NCBI GenBank assembly: GCA_025937075.1
Contig: JAICSD010000279.1
Location: forward strand, 1-6,085
Source of the DNA: Vicinamibacteria bacterium
GTDB lineage: Bacteria > Acidobacteriota > Vicinamibacteria > Vicinamibacterales > 2-12-FULL-66-21
Reading direction: 5' to 3'
Length of the DNA: 6,085 nt
Shown: one piece after another, positions 1 to 5,799 of the stretch
How the letters are laid out: every line of letters starts with the position of its first letter
How positions within the stretch are numbered: the first letter of the stretch is position 1
Position numbers and translations under genes: made by a program
The notes under the pieces: model-generated
What the model was told of the DNA's origin: nothing
What the model saw: the letters and a program-made list of their open reading frames with translations, nothing else
The model's database searches: none

Positions 1-489
1 ATGCTCGTGGTGCGGTACGCCGCGCTGTTGGCCCTCGTGGTCTGGGTCGGCGGCCTGCTCGTGCTCGGCGCCGTGGTCGCTCCGTCGATTTTCGAGACGA
101 TCGCCGCGCGCCGGATCGACGACGGCCGCCTGCTCGCGGGCGCGCTGTTCGGCGGCATTCTCAGGAAGTTTTCGTTCGTGGGCCTCGCGGCCGGGGCCGC
201 GCTGCTGCTGACGCTGATCCTTCGCGCGGTGCTGGGCCCACGGCCGCGGCGGCTCGCGGTGCGAATCGCGCTGGTCGTCGTGATGCTGGCGGCGACGGCG
301 TACGCGGCACTCATCGTGGCGCCGCGCATCGACGTCCTGCAGCGCAGCATCGGAAAGGCGCCATCGAGCCTTCCGGAAACGGACGCGCGGCGCATCGAGT
401 TCGGACGGCTGCACGCATTGTCCACCGGCCTGCAGCTCGTGCCCATTCTCGGCGGCCTGTCACTCATCTACTGGGAGATGAAGGAATGA
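1..489 (+). CDS. DUF4149-type (TMEM205-like) integral membrane protein
   Basis: A 162-residue, very hydrophobic protein with four predicted transmembrane helices at roughly residues 5-28, 56-77, 87-107 and 141-157. Arg/Lys/Asp-rich loops lie between them. The first helix carries a WVGGLLVLG...VAP pattern, and the last is preceded by a FGRLHALS segment. This architecture (first helix ending in VAP, charged loop, late R-x-H-x-x-S before helix 4) matches the DUF4149/TMEM205-like family. The biochemical role of the family is not established, so none is assigned. The ATG is the first base of the window; the Met followed at once by helix 1 is a natural family start, but upstream sequence is unseen and a slightly longer protein cannot be excluded. 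The stop codon overlaps the next gene's start in an ATGA arrangement, implying translational coupling. Family call is from pattern memory, moderately sure; membrane nature is near certain. Confidence 0.75.
   Translation: MLVVRYAALLALVVWVGGLLVLGAVVAPSIFETIAARRIDDGRLLAGALFGGILRKFSFVGLAAGAALLLTLILRAVLGPRPRRLAVRIALVVVMLAATAYAALIVAPRIDVLQRSIGKAPSSLPETDARRIEFGRLHALSTGLQLVPILGGLSLIYWEMKE
473..488 (+). promoter_or_regulatory. Shine-Dalgarno and ATGA coupling site for the GAF gene
   Basis: GGGAG at 473-477 lies 8 nt before the ATG at 486, inside the end of the upstream membrane-protein gene. The ATG overlaps the upstream TGA (487-489). The spacing supports the start at 486 over the in-frame ATG at 495 and suggests coupled translation. 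Confidence 0.6.
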
Positions 490-950
490 CGGACATGGAT
501 CGCGACCAGCTCCTCGCCGCGATTCGATCGGGAATTGCCGCGGCGCCCAACCCGACGTCCGCGATGCAGCAGGCCGTCAGGCTGCTCAAGGACGCGATGC
601 CGCACTACACGTGGGTCGGCATCTACGTCCTCGATGGCAACGAGCTCGTGCTCGGACCGTACATCGGGAGGCCCTCTCCGCACACACGCATTCCGCTCGG
701 CCGGGGCATCTGCGGCGCCGCGGCGGCCGAGAAGACGACCATCGTCGTCGACGATGTGAACGCCGACCCGAGATATCTGGCCTGCAGCACTGACACGCGC
801 TCCGAGATCGTCGTGCCGATCATGCGCGACGGCAACGTGCTCGGCGAGATCGACATCGACAGCAATCGGACCGCCGCGTTCGGCCCGCGCGACCGCTCGC
901 TGCTCGAGCCGGTCGCCGCCATACTGGCGGAGGCAATGGGGGAGGACTAG
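486..950 (+). CDS. GAF-domain protein, free methionine-(R)-sulfoxide reductase type
   Basis: A 154-residue single GAF domain. It carries the free-Met-(R)-sulfoxide reductase (fRMsr, E. coli YebR/MsrC) hallmarks: RIPLGRGICG (68-77), VVDDVNADP (87-95), LAC (98-100), SEIVVPI (106-112) and EIDIDS (121-126). By motif spacing, C76 and C100 match the cysteines usually numbered 94 and 118 in E. coli, and E107, D123 and D125 match the acidic substrate-pocket residues. The position matching the third redox cysteine (E. coli Cys84) is His66. The enzyme family reduces free L-methionine-(R)-sulfoxide in the cytosol using thioredoxin. With one of three cysteines missing, activity may use only the C76/C100 pair, or the protein may act as a small-molecule-binding GAF domain. 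It lies second in the operon, 6 nt before the isocitrate dehydrogenase. Family call is firm; catalytic activity is uncertain. E. coli numbering is from memory. Confidence 0.82.
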   Translation: MTDMDRDQLLAAIRSGIAAAPNPTSAMQQAVRLLKDAMPHYTWVGIYVLDGNELVLGPYIGRPSPHTRIPLGRGICGAAAAEKTTIVVDDVNADPRYLACSTDTRSEIVVPIMRDGNVLGEIDIDSNRTAAFGPRDRSLLEPVAAILAEAMGED

Positions 951-956
951 ACGGGG

Positions 957-1970
957 ATGTCTCACGTCATCACCCTTATCCCCGGCGACGGCATCGGCCC
1001 CGAGGTCACCGAGGCCGTTCTTCGAATCTTCGCGGTCGCGGATCTGAAGATCGACTGGGATCGCCAGGACGCCGGCGTCGTTGCGTTCAAGCGGCATGGC
1101 CAGTCGCTCCCGGCGGCGCTCCTCGATTCGGTCAGGCGCAACAAGGTGGCGCTGAAGGGGCCTGTCACGACGCCGATTGCCGAGGGGTTCACGAGCGTCA
1201 ACGTCGGCCTGCGGAAGACGCTCGATCTGTACGCGAATCTTCGGCCGGTCCGGAACCTGCCCGGCGTCGCGAGCCGCTTCCAGAACGTCGATCTCATCAT
1301 CGTCCGCGAGAACACGGAGGATCTCTACTCTGGCCTCGAGCACGAGATCGTCCCCGGCATCGTCGAGAGCCTGAAGATCATCACCGAGCGCGCGTCGACG
1401 CGGATCGCGCGGTTCGCCTTCGAGTACGCCCGCCGGTACCGCCGCCAGCGCGTGACGGCGATTCACAAGGCGAACATCATGAAGCTTGGCGACGGGCTGT
1501 TCCTGGACAGCTCGCGCCGCGTCGCGCGTGAATACTCAGACATCTCGTACGACGAGCGGATCGTCGACGCCGCCTGCATGCACCTCGTGATGCACCCGGA
1601 GAAGCTCGACGTCCTGCTGCTGCCGAATCTGTACGGCGACATCGTGTCGGATTTGTGCGCGGGGCTGGTCGGCGGTCTCGGCGTGGTGCCTGGCGCGAAT
1701 CTGGGGACCGACGCCGCCATGTTCGAAGCGGTCCACGGCAGCGCACCGGATATCGCGGACCAGAATCTGGCGAATCCGACGGCGCTCCTTCTTTCGGGGC
1801 TGCTGATGCTGGATCATATCGGCGAGCACGACCCGGCTGCGCGCATCAGGGCGGCGCTGGAGCGCGTCCTGAGCGCCGGGCGTGTACGCACACGGGACCT
1901 CGGGGGGCAGGCCCACACGACCGAATTCACGGACGCGATCTGCAAAGAGCTCGAGATGTCGGTGGTATAG
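957..1970 (+). CDS. NAD-dependent isocitrate dehydrogenase (isocitrate/isopropylmalate dehydrogenase family)
   Basis: A 337-residue enzyme predicted to oxidise isocitrate to 2-oxoglutarate plus CO2 in the TCA cycle. Motifs in order: IPGDGIGPEV (8-17); TPIAEGFTSVNVGLRKTLDL (72-91) with isocitrate-binding S80, N82 and R86, then R96; ENTEDLYSGLEH (118-129) with R117 and catalytic Y124; HKANIMK (170-176) with catalytic K171; NLYGDIVSDL (224-233) with metal ligands D228 and D232; and AMFEAVHGSAPDIA (254-267). D265-I266 after HGSAP is the NAD-type signature, where NADP enzymes such as E. coli Icd carry Lys-Tyr. GFTSVN and SGLEH favour isocitrate over 3-isopropylmalate dehydrogenase and resemble the IDH3-like NAD enzymes. 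D268 sits where Gly is usual in the family, a small oddity. The ATG is the only sensible start, with GGAGG at 941-945. The gap to the acyltransferase is 7 nt. Homoisocitrate or tartrate dehydrogenase are less likely alternatives. Confidence 0.9.
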   Translation: MSHVITLIPGDGIGPEVTEAVLRIFAVADLKIDWDRQDAGVVAFKRHGQSLPAALLDSVRRNKVALKGPVTTPIAEGFTSVNVGLRKTLDLYANLRPVRNLPGVASRFQNVDLIIVRENTEDLYSGLEHEIVPGIVESLKIITERASTRIARFAFEYARRYRRQRVTAIHKANIMKLGDGLFLDSSRRVAREYSDISYDERIVDAACMHLVMHPEKLDVLLLPNLYGDIVSDLCAGLVGGLGVVPGANLGTDAAMFEAVHGSAPDIADQNLANPTALLLSGLLMLDHIGEHDPAARIRAALERVLSAGRVRTRDLGGQAHTTEFTDAICKELEMSVV

Positions 1971-1977
1971 TTTTCCC

Positions 1978-3114
1978 GTGCTGCTCGACGACATCACCCA
2001 GGCGGTGCTGGCGCGAAAGGACGTCGCCCGCTACCTGCGTGGGGCGCACGGGCAATCAGAGCTGGACGCGCGCGAGCGCGTCCAGGCCTACCTCGACGAG
2101 CTGCGCACGACGCAGCGCTATCCCATCTACCGCGCGCTCAAGCATCCGCTCTATCCGATTCTTCGCAAGGTGGAGCGGGTCGACGAGCGCGTCGATCTCG
2201 CGCAGCAGGCGACGCGCGCCGGACGCGTGATCTACATCTCGAACCACAAAAGTCATCTGGACTATATCGTCGAGCCGCTGGTGCTGCTGGAGAACGGCAT
2301 CCGTCCGCCGGTCACCGCGGCCGGCATCAATCTGTTCGGCGGTCCGCTCGGCCTGCTGCACCGCCACGTCACGGGCGCGATTCCGATCCGCCGCAACAGC
2401 AAGGACCCGGCGTACTTGATCACGCTCAAGGCGTACGTCGCGGAGCTGCTGCAGCGCCACGATCTGCTCTTCTACATCGAGGGCGGCCGCAGCTACACGG
2501 GCGAGCTGAAGTCGCCGAAGACGGGGCTGCTGCACGCGGCGCTGCAGGCCGAGCGCCCCGACTCGGTGATCCTGCCGCTCGCCGTCGCGTACGATCTCGT
2601 CCTCGAGGATCACATCCTTCCGCACCAGGCGAAGAAGGGGGGATCGCGGCCGTTCGCGCGCGAGGTCGCGGAGATGGTCCGCTACGCGGTCGGGTATCAG
2701 TCGCGCGCCTTCGTCACCTTCGGCAAGCCGATCCCCTTGGCCGGCTACGATCCGGAATCGCGCCGCGACGTCATGACGCTCGCGCAGGAGACGCGCGACG
2801 CGATCGGACGGCTCTACAAGGTGCTGCCAACCGCCGTCGTCGCGGCGGCGATGCGGCCATCCATCACGCGCCGCGAACTGGAATCGCGCTGCGACGGCCT
2901 CGTCGAGATCCTGACGCAGGGAGGCGCGAACATGGCGGTGCACAGCGGCCGCGAAGCCGTCGACCTCGGCGCGCCGGCGCTCTCGGATCGCAACATCATC
3001 CATCTGGAGCGCGGCGGCCGCTATCGCGTCCGCGAACGCACCGTGCTGCGCTACTACGCGCGAACGCTTCAGCACCTCCTGACCGCCCCCCGACGCGCCG
3101 GCCGCACGCACTGA
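1978..3114 (+). CDS. PlsB-like glycerol-3-phosphate acyltransferase (compact form)
   Basis: A 378-residue acyltransferase predicted to transfer a fatty acyl group to the sn-1 position of glycerol-3-phosphate, the first step of phospholipid synthesis, at the inner membrane face. All four family blocks are present: block I NHKSHLD with catalytic H90 and D95 (HX4D); block II GAIPIRR (133-139); block III EGGRS (168-172) followed by TG and PKTG (180-183); block IV ILPLAVAYD (198-206). The EGGRS...TG...PKTG pattern and AAGINL (114-119) are typical of PlsB and eukaryotic DHAP acyltransferases rather than PlsC. FGKPI (248-252) closes the domain. E. coli PlsB is about twice this length, so the large N- and C-terminal regions are missing. 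I chose the GTG at 1978, 7 nt after the previous stop; an upstream in-frame GTG at 1882 would add 32 Arg/Ser-rich residues lying wholly inside the isocitrate dehydrogenase gene. The Shine-Dalgarno is weak (GGTGG at 1961-1965). The stop overlaps the next start by one base. Confidence 0.85.
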   Translation: MLLDDITQAVLARKDVARYLRGAHGQSELDARERVQAYLDELRTTQRYPIYRALKHPLYPILRKVERVDERVDLAQQATRAGRVIYISNHKSHLDYIVEPLVLLENGIRPPVTAAGINLFGGPLGLLHRHVTGAIPIRRNSKDPAYLITLKAYVAELLQRHDLLFYIEGGRSYTGELKSPKTGLLHAALQAERPDSVILPLAVAYDLVLEDHILPHQAKKGGSRPFAREVAEMVRYAVGYQSRAFVTFGKPIPLAGYDPESRRDVMTLAQETRDAIGRLYKVLPTAVVAAAMRPSITRRELESRCDGLVEILTQGGANMAVHSGREAVDLGAPALSDRNIIHLERGGRYRVRERTVLRYYARTLQHLLTAPRRAGRTH

Positions 3115-3116
3115 TG
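3112..3116 (+). promoter_or_regulatory. TGATG stop/start coupling between acyltransferase and proline dehydrogenase
   Basis: The TGA stop (3112-3114) shares its last A with the ATG start (3114-3116). No good Shine-Dalgarno precedes this ATG; the upstream bases are C-rich. Translation of proline dehydrogenase therefore probably depends on ribosomes finishing the acyltransferase. Confidence 0.6.
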
Positions 3117-4049
3117 GTCGGGGCGGTTTCAAAGGTATTTTTTCACGCGCTCGCCGGCAGTCAGTCCCTCAAGCGGCTCGCGTCGCGATACGGGATGCGG
3201 AGCGGCAGCAGCTTCGCCCGCCGCTTCATCGCAGGCGAGACGGTCAACGAAGCACTCGCGGCCGCGCGTACGCTGCAGCAGAAGGGGCTCTCGGTGACGC
3301 TCGACTACCTGGGCGAGAGCGTCCGCACGATTGCGGAGGCAGACGCCGCGACGCGCGCATACCTCGTCGTCCTCGGCCAGCTCGCCGGAGCGGGCATCGA
3401 TCACAACATCTCGCTCAAGCTCACGCAGCTCGGTCTCACGGTGGACCGTGCCACGTGCGTCGACAACCTGCGCCGCATTCTCGACGAGGCGTCCGCGCGG
3501 CAGTTCTTCGTCCGGATCGACATGGAGGATTCGGCCTACACGGCCGTCACGCTCGACGTGTTCGAGACGATCTGGCAGCAGGGCTACCGGAACGCCGGAG
3601 TCGTCCTGCAGTCGTACCTGCCGCGGAGCGAGGCGGACGCCGCACGGATGAACGCGCTTGGCGCACGTGTACGACTGGTGAAGGGCGCGTATCAGGAACC
3701 GCGCAGCGTCGCATATCAAAACAAGACAGATGTCGACGCCGCGTTCGTCCGAGTCATGCAGTCGCTGCTGATGGGTGGGAACTACCCAGCGATCGCGACG
3801 CACGATCCGGCCATGATCGACGCCACGCGCGCGTTTGCGCGGGAAAAAGGGATCCCGCCGGATCATTATGAGTTCCAGATGCTGTACGGCATCCGCCGCG
3901 ATCTCCAAGCCGCGCTGACGCGGGACGGCTTCCACGTCCGCGTCTATGTTCCATTCGGTCGTGAATGGTTCCCGTACTTCATGAGGCGTCTTGGCGAGCG
4001 CCCTGCCAATGTCGGTTTCGTGATCCGCAGCGTGCTCCGCGAGCGGTAG
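3114..4049 (+). CDS. Proline dehydrogenase (monofunctional, FAD-dependent)
   Basis: A 311-residue flavoenzyme predicted to oxidise L-proline to delta-1-pyrroline-5-carboxylate and pass electrons to membrane quinone, the first step of proline catabolism. The (beta/alpha)8-barrel motifs appear in order: LDYLGE (63-68), SLKLTQLG (100-107), RIDMEDS (134-140), LQSYLPR (165-171), LVKGAYQEP (188-196), ATHD (228-231), FQMLYGIR (254-261) and the C-terminal VYVPFGREWFPYFMRRLGER (277-296). The last segment contains the Arg pair (R291, R292) that binds the proline carboxylate in the family. The length matches short monofunctional enzymes such as that of Thermus (about 307 residues); there is no DNA-binding or P5C dehydrogenase domain as in trifunctional PutA. 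No P5C dehydrogenase gene is in the window, so the second step must be encoded elsewhere. It is the last gene of the operon, with a candidate terminator starting at its stop codon. Confidence 0.93.
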   Translation: MVGAVSKVFFHALAGSQSLKRLASRYGMRSGSSFARRFIAGETVNEALAAARTLQQKGLSVTLDYLGESVRTIAEADAATRAYLVVLGQLAGAGIDHNISLKLTQLGLTVDRATCVDNLRRILDEASARQFFVRIDMEDSAYTAVTLDVFETIWQQGYRNAGVVLQSYLPRSEADAARMNALGARVRLVKGAYQEPRSVAYQNKTDVDAAFVRVMQSLLMGGNYPAIATHDPAMIDATRAFAREKGIPPDHYEFQMLYGIRRDLQAALTRDGFHVRVYVPFGREWFPYFMRRLGERPANVGFVIRSVLRER

Positions 4050-4079
4050 TCGGTCCGGCGCCTGACTTTCTTCCTTTTT
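4048..4079 (+). terminator. Candidate Rho-independent terminator of the five-gene operon
   Basis: AGTCGG (4048-4053) can pair with CCTGACT (4061-4067), leaving one bulged T and a 7-nt loop. A pyrimidine tract ending in five T (4068-4079) follows. The stem is short and overlaps the proline dehydrogenase stop codon, so it is a weak but well-placed terminator. Confidence 0.4.
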
Positions 4080-4278
4080 CGGCCTCCTGAGGCACGCGTT
4101 ACCCACGCGAGCACCAAACTGACGTAGCGCGCTCTCCAAATTTCCGGGTATCGCACGGCCTGAACGCCGTGCGCGCGTGCTTCTTCCGTGGCACACCTCT
4201 TGATATGCCTGAGCCACAGGGACAGCAGCAAAAAGATCCGCGTCTTACGTTCCGGAGGGCAGAAAGGGTCCAGGCGTC
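4050..4278. other. Non-coding, hairpin-rich region between proline dehydrogenase and the small Cys/His gene
   Basis: I find no convincing gene in these 229 bases on either strand. After the candidate terminator they hold several small inverted repeats: GCCT/AGGC (4082-4085 with 4090-4093), CGCGT/ACGCG (4095-4099 with 4105-4109), the palindrome AGCGCGCT (4126-4133) and a perfect 8-bp stem at 4152-4173. No known riboswitch consensus was recognised and no clear -35/-10 pair stands out; TTGATA at 4200-4205 lacks a partner. The region must contain the promoter and leader of the 4279 gene if that gene is independently transcribed. Confidence 0.5.
4152..4173. other. Perfect 8-bp inverted repeat (hairpin) in the intergenic region
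   Basis: CGCACGGC (4152-4159) and GCCGTGCG (4166-4173) are exact reverse complements separated by the 6-nt loop CTGAAC. No T-run follows on the plus strand (CGCGTGCTTCTTCC), so it is not a standard terminator. It could be an operator, part of a structured leader for the downstream small gene, or a fragment of a small RNA. Structure is seen; role is unknown. Confidence 0.5.
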
Positions 4279-4572
4279 ATGGTTACCAATTATCCCCAGC
4301 AACTCACGGCGGCGGCGGAACTGACAGTGCACGCGGGCGCGGGGGTGATGCACCGCGCGCTCGGCTGGATGGGTCAGTTGCTCTGCGGATTGCGCGGTCA
4401 CGATTCGGTGCTGCACTTCGAAGGCAACCGCGTGATGATGCGGTGCACGTCCTGCGGACACGACAGCCCGGGGTGGGAGATCAGCGGACGTGCGCCGCGC
4501 CGGCGCTACGAAGGCGACGCGCGCCGCCACAGCCTCACCAAAGAGCGTCTCGTCCTGCGGAAGACGGCCTGA
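4279..4572 (+). CDS. Small Cys/His protein of unknown function
   Basis: A 97-residue protein I cannot assign to a characterised family. An N-terminal segment of about 35 residues is mildly amphipathic. The core has C36-x4-H41 (CGLRGH) and, 15 residues after the His, C56-x2-C59 (CTSCGHDSPGW). The four residues form a plausible CxxxxH...CxxC zinc site, and the SPGW after the second knuckle looks like a fixed motif. The C-terminal third (70-97) is strongly basic and probably disordered, with many Arg, so RNA or DNA contact is possible but unproven. I judge it a real gene because the Cys/His core has the spacing of a small zinc-ribbon domain, AAAGG (4263-4267) precedes the ATG by 11 nt, and a hairpin follows the stop. 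It stands alone between the operon and the convergent peptidase. The annotation is hypothetical protein with putative zinc-binding core. Confidence 0.65.
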   Translation: MVTNYPQQLTAAAELTVHAGAGVMHRALGWMGQLLCGLRGHDSVLHFEGNRVMMRCTSCGHDSPGWEISGRAPRRRYEGDARRHSLTKERLVLRKTA

Positions 4573-4575
4573 AGC

Positions 4576-4622
4576 CGCGGGACGTGGGGCGGTCCTTTCA
4601 GGGCCGCCCTTTCACGCCCGCG
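4576..4622. terminator. Long hairpin between convergent genes, probable terminator
   Basis: Outer arms CGCGGGACGTG (4576-4586) and CACGCCCGCG (4613-4622) pair over 10 bp with one bulged A. Inside them GGGCGGTCC (4587-4595) pairs with GGGCCGCCC (4601-4609) over 9 bp with one G-T wobble, around the loop TTTCA. Three T (4610-4612) separate the two stems on the 3' side. It begins 3 nt after the small gene's stop and ends 19 nt before the stop of the convergent peptidase gene. The position suits a terminator for the plus-strand gene and possibly for both, but the T tract is short. Confidence 0.55.
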
Positions 4623-4641
4623 TAGCCTCGCCGGAAGGCGG

Positions 4642-5799
4642 TTAGGGCCGCCATTTCGATTCCCCTCCAAACCATCCGCGCGCCAGCACGACGAGCGCGT
4701 CACGGCACGCGACGACGTCCGCAACGTTCACGTATTCCTCCGTGCTGTGCAGCCCCGCGCCGCCGGGCCCGAAGAGCACCGAGGCGATGCCCGCGTGGCC
4801 GAGGATCGCCGCGTCCGTCCAGAACGTCATGGCTGTGATTGGGGCTGCGGCGCCGCATGCATCGAATACCGCCGATGCGAGCGCGCGCGGCAGCGCGTGA
4901 TCAGCGGGCACCCGATACGCCGGCCTGGAAAACAGGCGGCGACACGACGCGACAATCTCGGGATCCTCCGTGCGCAGCCGATCGACGATGCCCGCCATCT
5001 CAGCGTCGATGATTGCATCGTCCTCGCCTTCGACGCTTCTGCGCTCCAGCGCCAGCACACAGCGATCCGGATAGCTGCTCAACTCGCGCCCGCCCTCGAT
5101 GAGCGAGGCGTGCAGCGACGCGGTTCCCATCAGCGCGTGCGGCGGACGCTGCTGCAGCTCCCGATCGAGCGCCTCGAGCGCCGTGAGCGCGCGGCCCATG
5201 CGGAGAATCGCGTCGCGCCCTTCGAGAGGACGGCTTCCGTGCGCGGCGCGGCCGTGCATCTCGATCTCGTACCAGGCGAACCCCTTGTGCGCGATGCCGA
5301 TCTGGAGATCCGTCGGCTCGGTGACGACGGCCGAGTCGGCTCGCCAGCGGGAGACGAGCGCGTCCGCGCCGATGCTCGCGTACTCCTCGTCGATCACGGC
5401 GGCAACGATCAGGCGTCCTCTCTCGACACCCTCGGACGCGAGCACGCGCGCCGCGTCGATCATGGCGGCGATGCCGCCCTTCATGTCCTGCGCGCCGCGC
5501 GCGTAAAGGCGCCCATCGCGAAGAACGGGATCGAACGGAGCCGTCATGCCGTCGACTCCCACAGTGTCGAGATGACCACAGAGCATCAGGGATTGCCCGC
5601 GTGCACGCCCCTCGAGGACGCCGATCACGTTCGACCGGCCGTCGATGACGGGCTGAACCTCGACGTCCAGGCCGATCTTCGAGAGGTGCGCGGCAACCGC
5701 GTCAGCGATCTGCGCCTCGCCCGGCGCGCCCGGCACGAGCGACGGGTTCACCGAGTTGATCGCAACGAGGTCGCGCAGCAGCTCAATGGAAGGGTCCAA
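4642..5799 (-). CDS. M20-family metallopeptidase/deacylase (ArgE/DapE-like)
   Basis: A 385-residue predicted cytosolic di-zinc hydrolase that removes an acyl group or cleaves a small amide or peptide. Motifs, numbered from the TTG at 5799: GHLDTV with metal ligand H76 and D78; ARGAQDMKGG with bridging D105; IDEE with general base E138 and ligand E139; TEPT with ligand E161; HGRAAHGSRP with H187 of the oxyanion site; GLHSTEEYV with ligand H351. The dimerisation lid spans roughly 166-280. The length is usual for ArgE/DapE-type enzymes. The substrate (acetylornithine, succinyl-diaminopimelate or another acyl amino acid) cannot be decided, and no arginine or lysine genes are nearby. No in-frame ATG exists near the N-terminus. 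TTG at 5799 is preferred because GGGAG lies 7 nt upstream (5811-5807) and the protein then begins just before the conserved LLRDLVAINSVNP. A TTG at 5820 would add seven residues encoded only by the intergenic repeat; an in-frame TAG lies just upstream. Confidence 0.88.
   Translation of the reverse strand: MDPSIELLRDLVAINSVNPSLVPGAPGEAQIADAVAAHLSKIGLDVEVQPVIDGRSNVIGVLEGRARGQSLMLCGHLDTVGVDGMTAPFDPVLRDGRLYARGAQDMKGGIAAMIDAARVLASEGVERGRLIVAAVIDEEYASIGADALVSRWRADSAVVTEPTDLQIGIAHKGFAWYEIEMHGRAAHGSRPLEGRDAILRMGRALTALEALDRELQQRPPHALMGTASLHASLIEGGRELSSYPDRCVLALERRSVEGEDDAIIDAEMAGIVDRLRTEDPEIVASCRRLFSRPAYRVPADHALPRALASAVFDACGAAAPITAMTFWTDAAILGHAGIASVLFGPGGAGLHSTEEYVNVADVVACRDALVVLARGWFGGESKWRP

Noticed and set aside
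468..1466. Long minus-strand open frame (332 codons) across the GAF and isocitrate dehydrogenase genes
   Set aside because: It is antisense to two clear enzyme genes, Arg/Asp-rich, and without recognisable domains; open antisense frames are expected in high-GC coding sequence.
1882..1977. Upstream GTG start giving a 410-residue acyltransferase
   Set aside because: The extra 32 residues lie inside the isocitrate dehydrogenase coding region, are Arg/Ser/Thr-rich and unlike the family; GTG at 1978 follows the previous stop closely.
2056..3132. Minus-strand open frame of 358 codons opposite the acyltransferase
   Set aside because: Same antisense shadow effect. The plus strand carries all four acyltransferase motifs, whereas the minus frame is Arg-rich and lacks any motif.
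3129..4217. Minus-strand open frame of 362 codons opposite proline dehydrogenase
   Set aside because: Shadow of a firmly identified enzyme gene; no domain or start signal supports it.
4200..4250. Possible sigma-70 promoter with TTGATA at 4200-4205
   Set aside because: No acceptable -10 hexamer lies 16-18 bases downstream, so the -35-like match is probably chance.
4190..4278. Possible riboswitch (c-di-GMP or similar) in the leader of the small gene
   Set aside because: Fragments such as CACAGGGACAGC look superficially suggestive, but the conserved core and paired elements of known classes are not present.
4188..4625. Plus-strand open frame of 145 codons overlapping the small Cys/His gene
   Set aside because: Its product is Arg-rich without motifs, and it runs through both the leader hairpins and the terminator-like hairpin; the 97-residue frame has a sensible Cys/His core and ribosome binding site.
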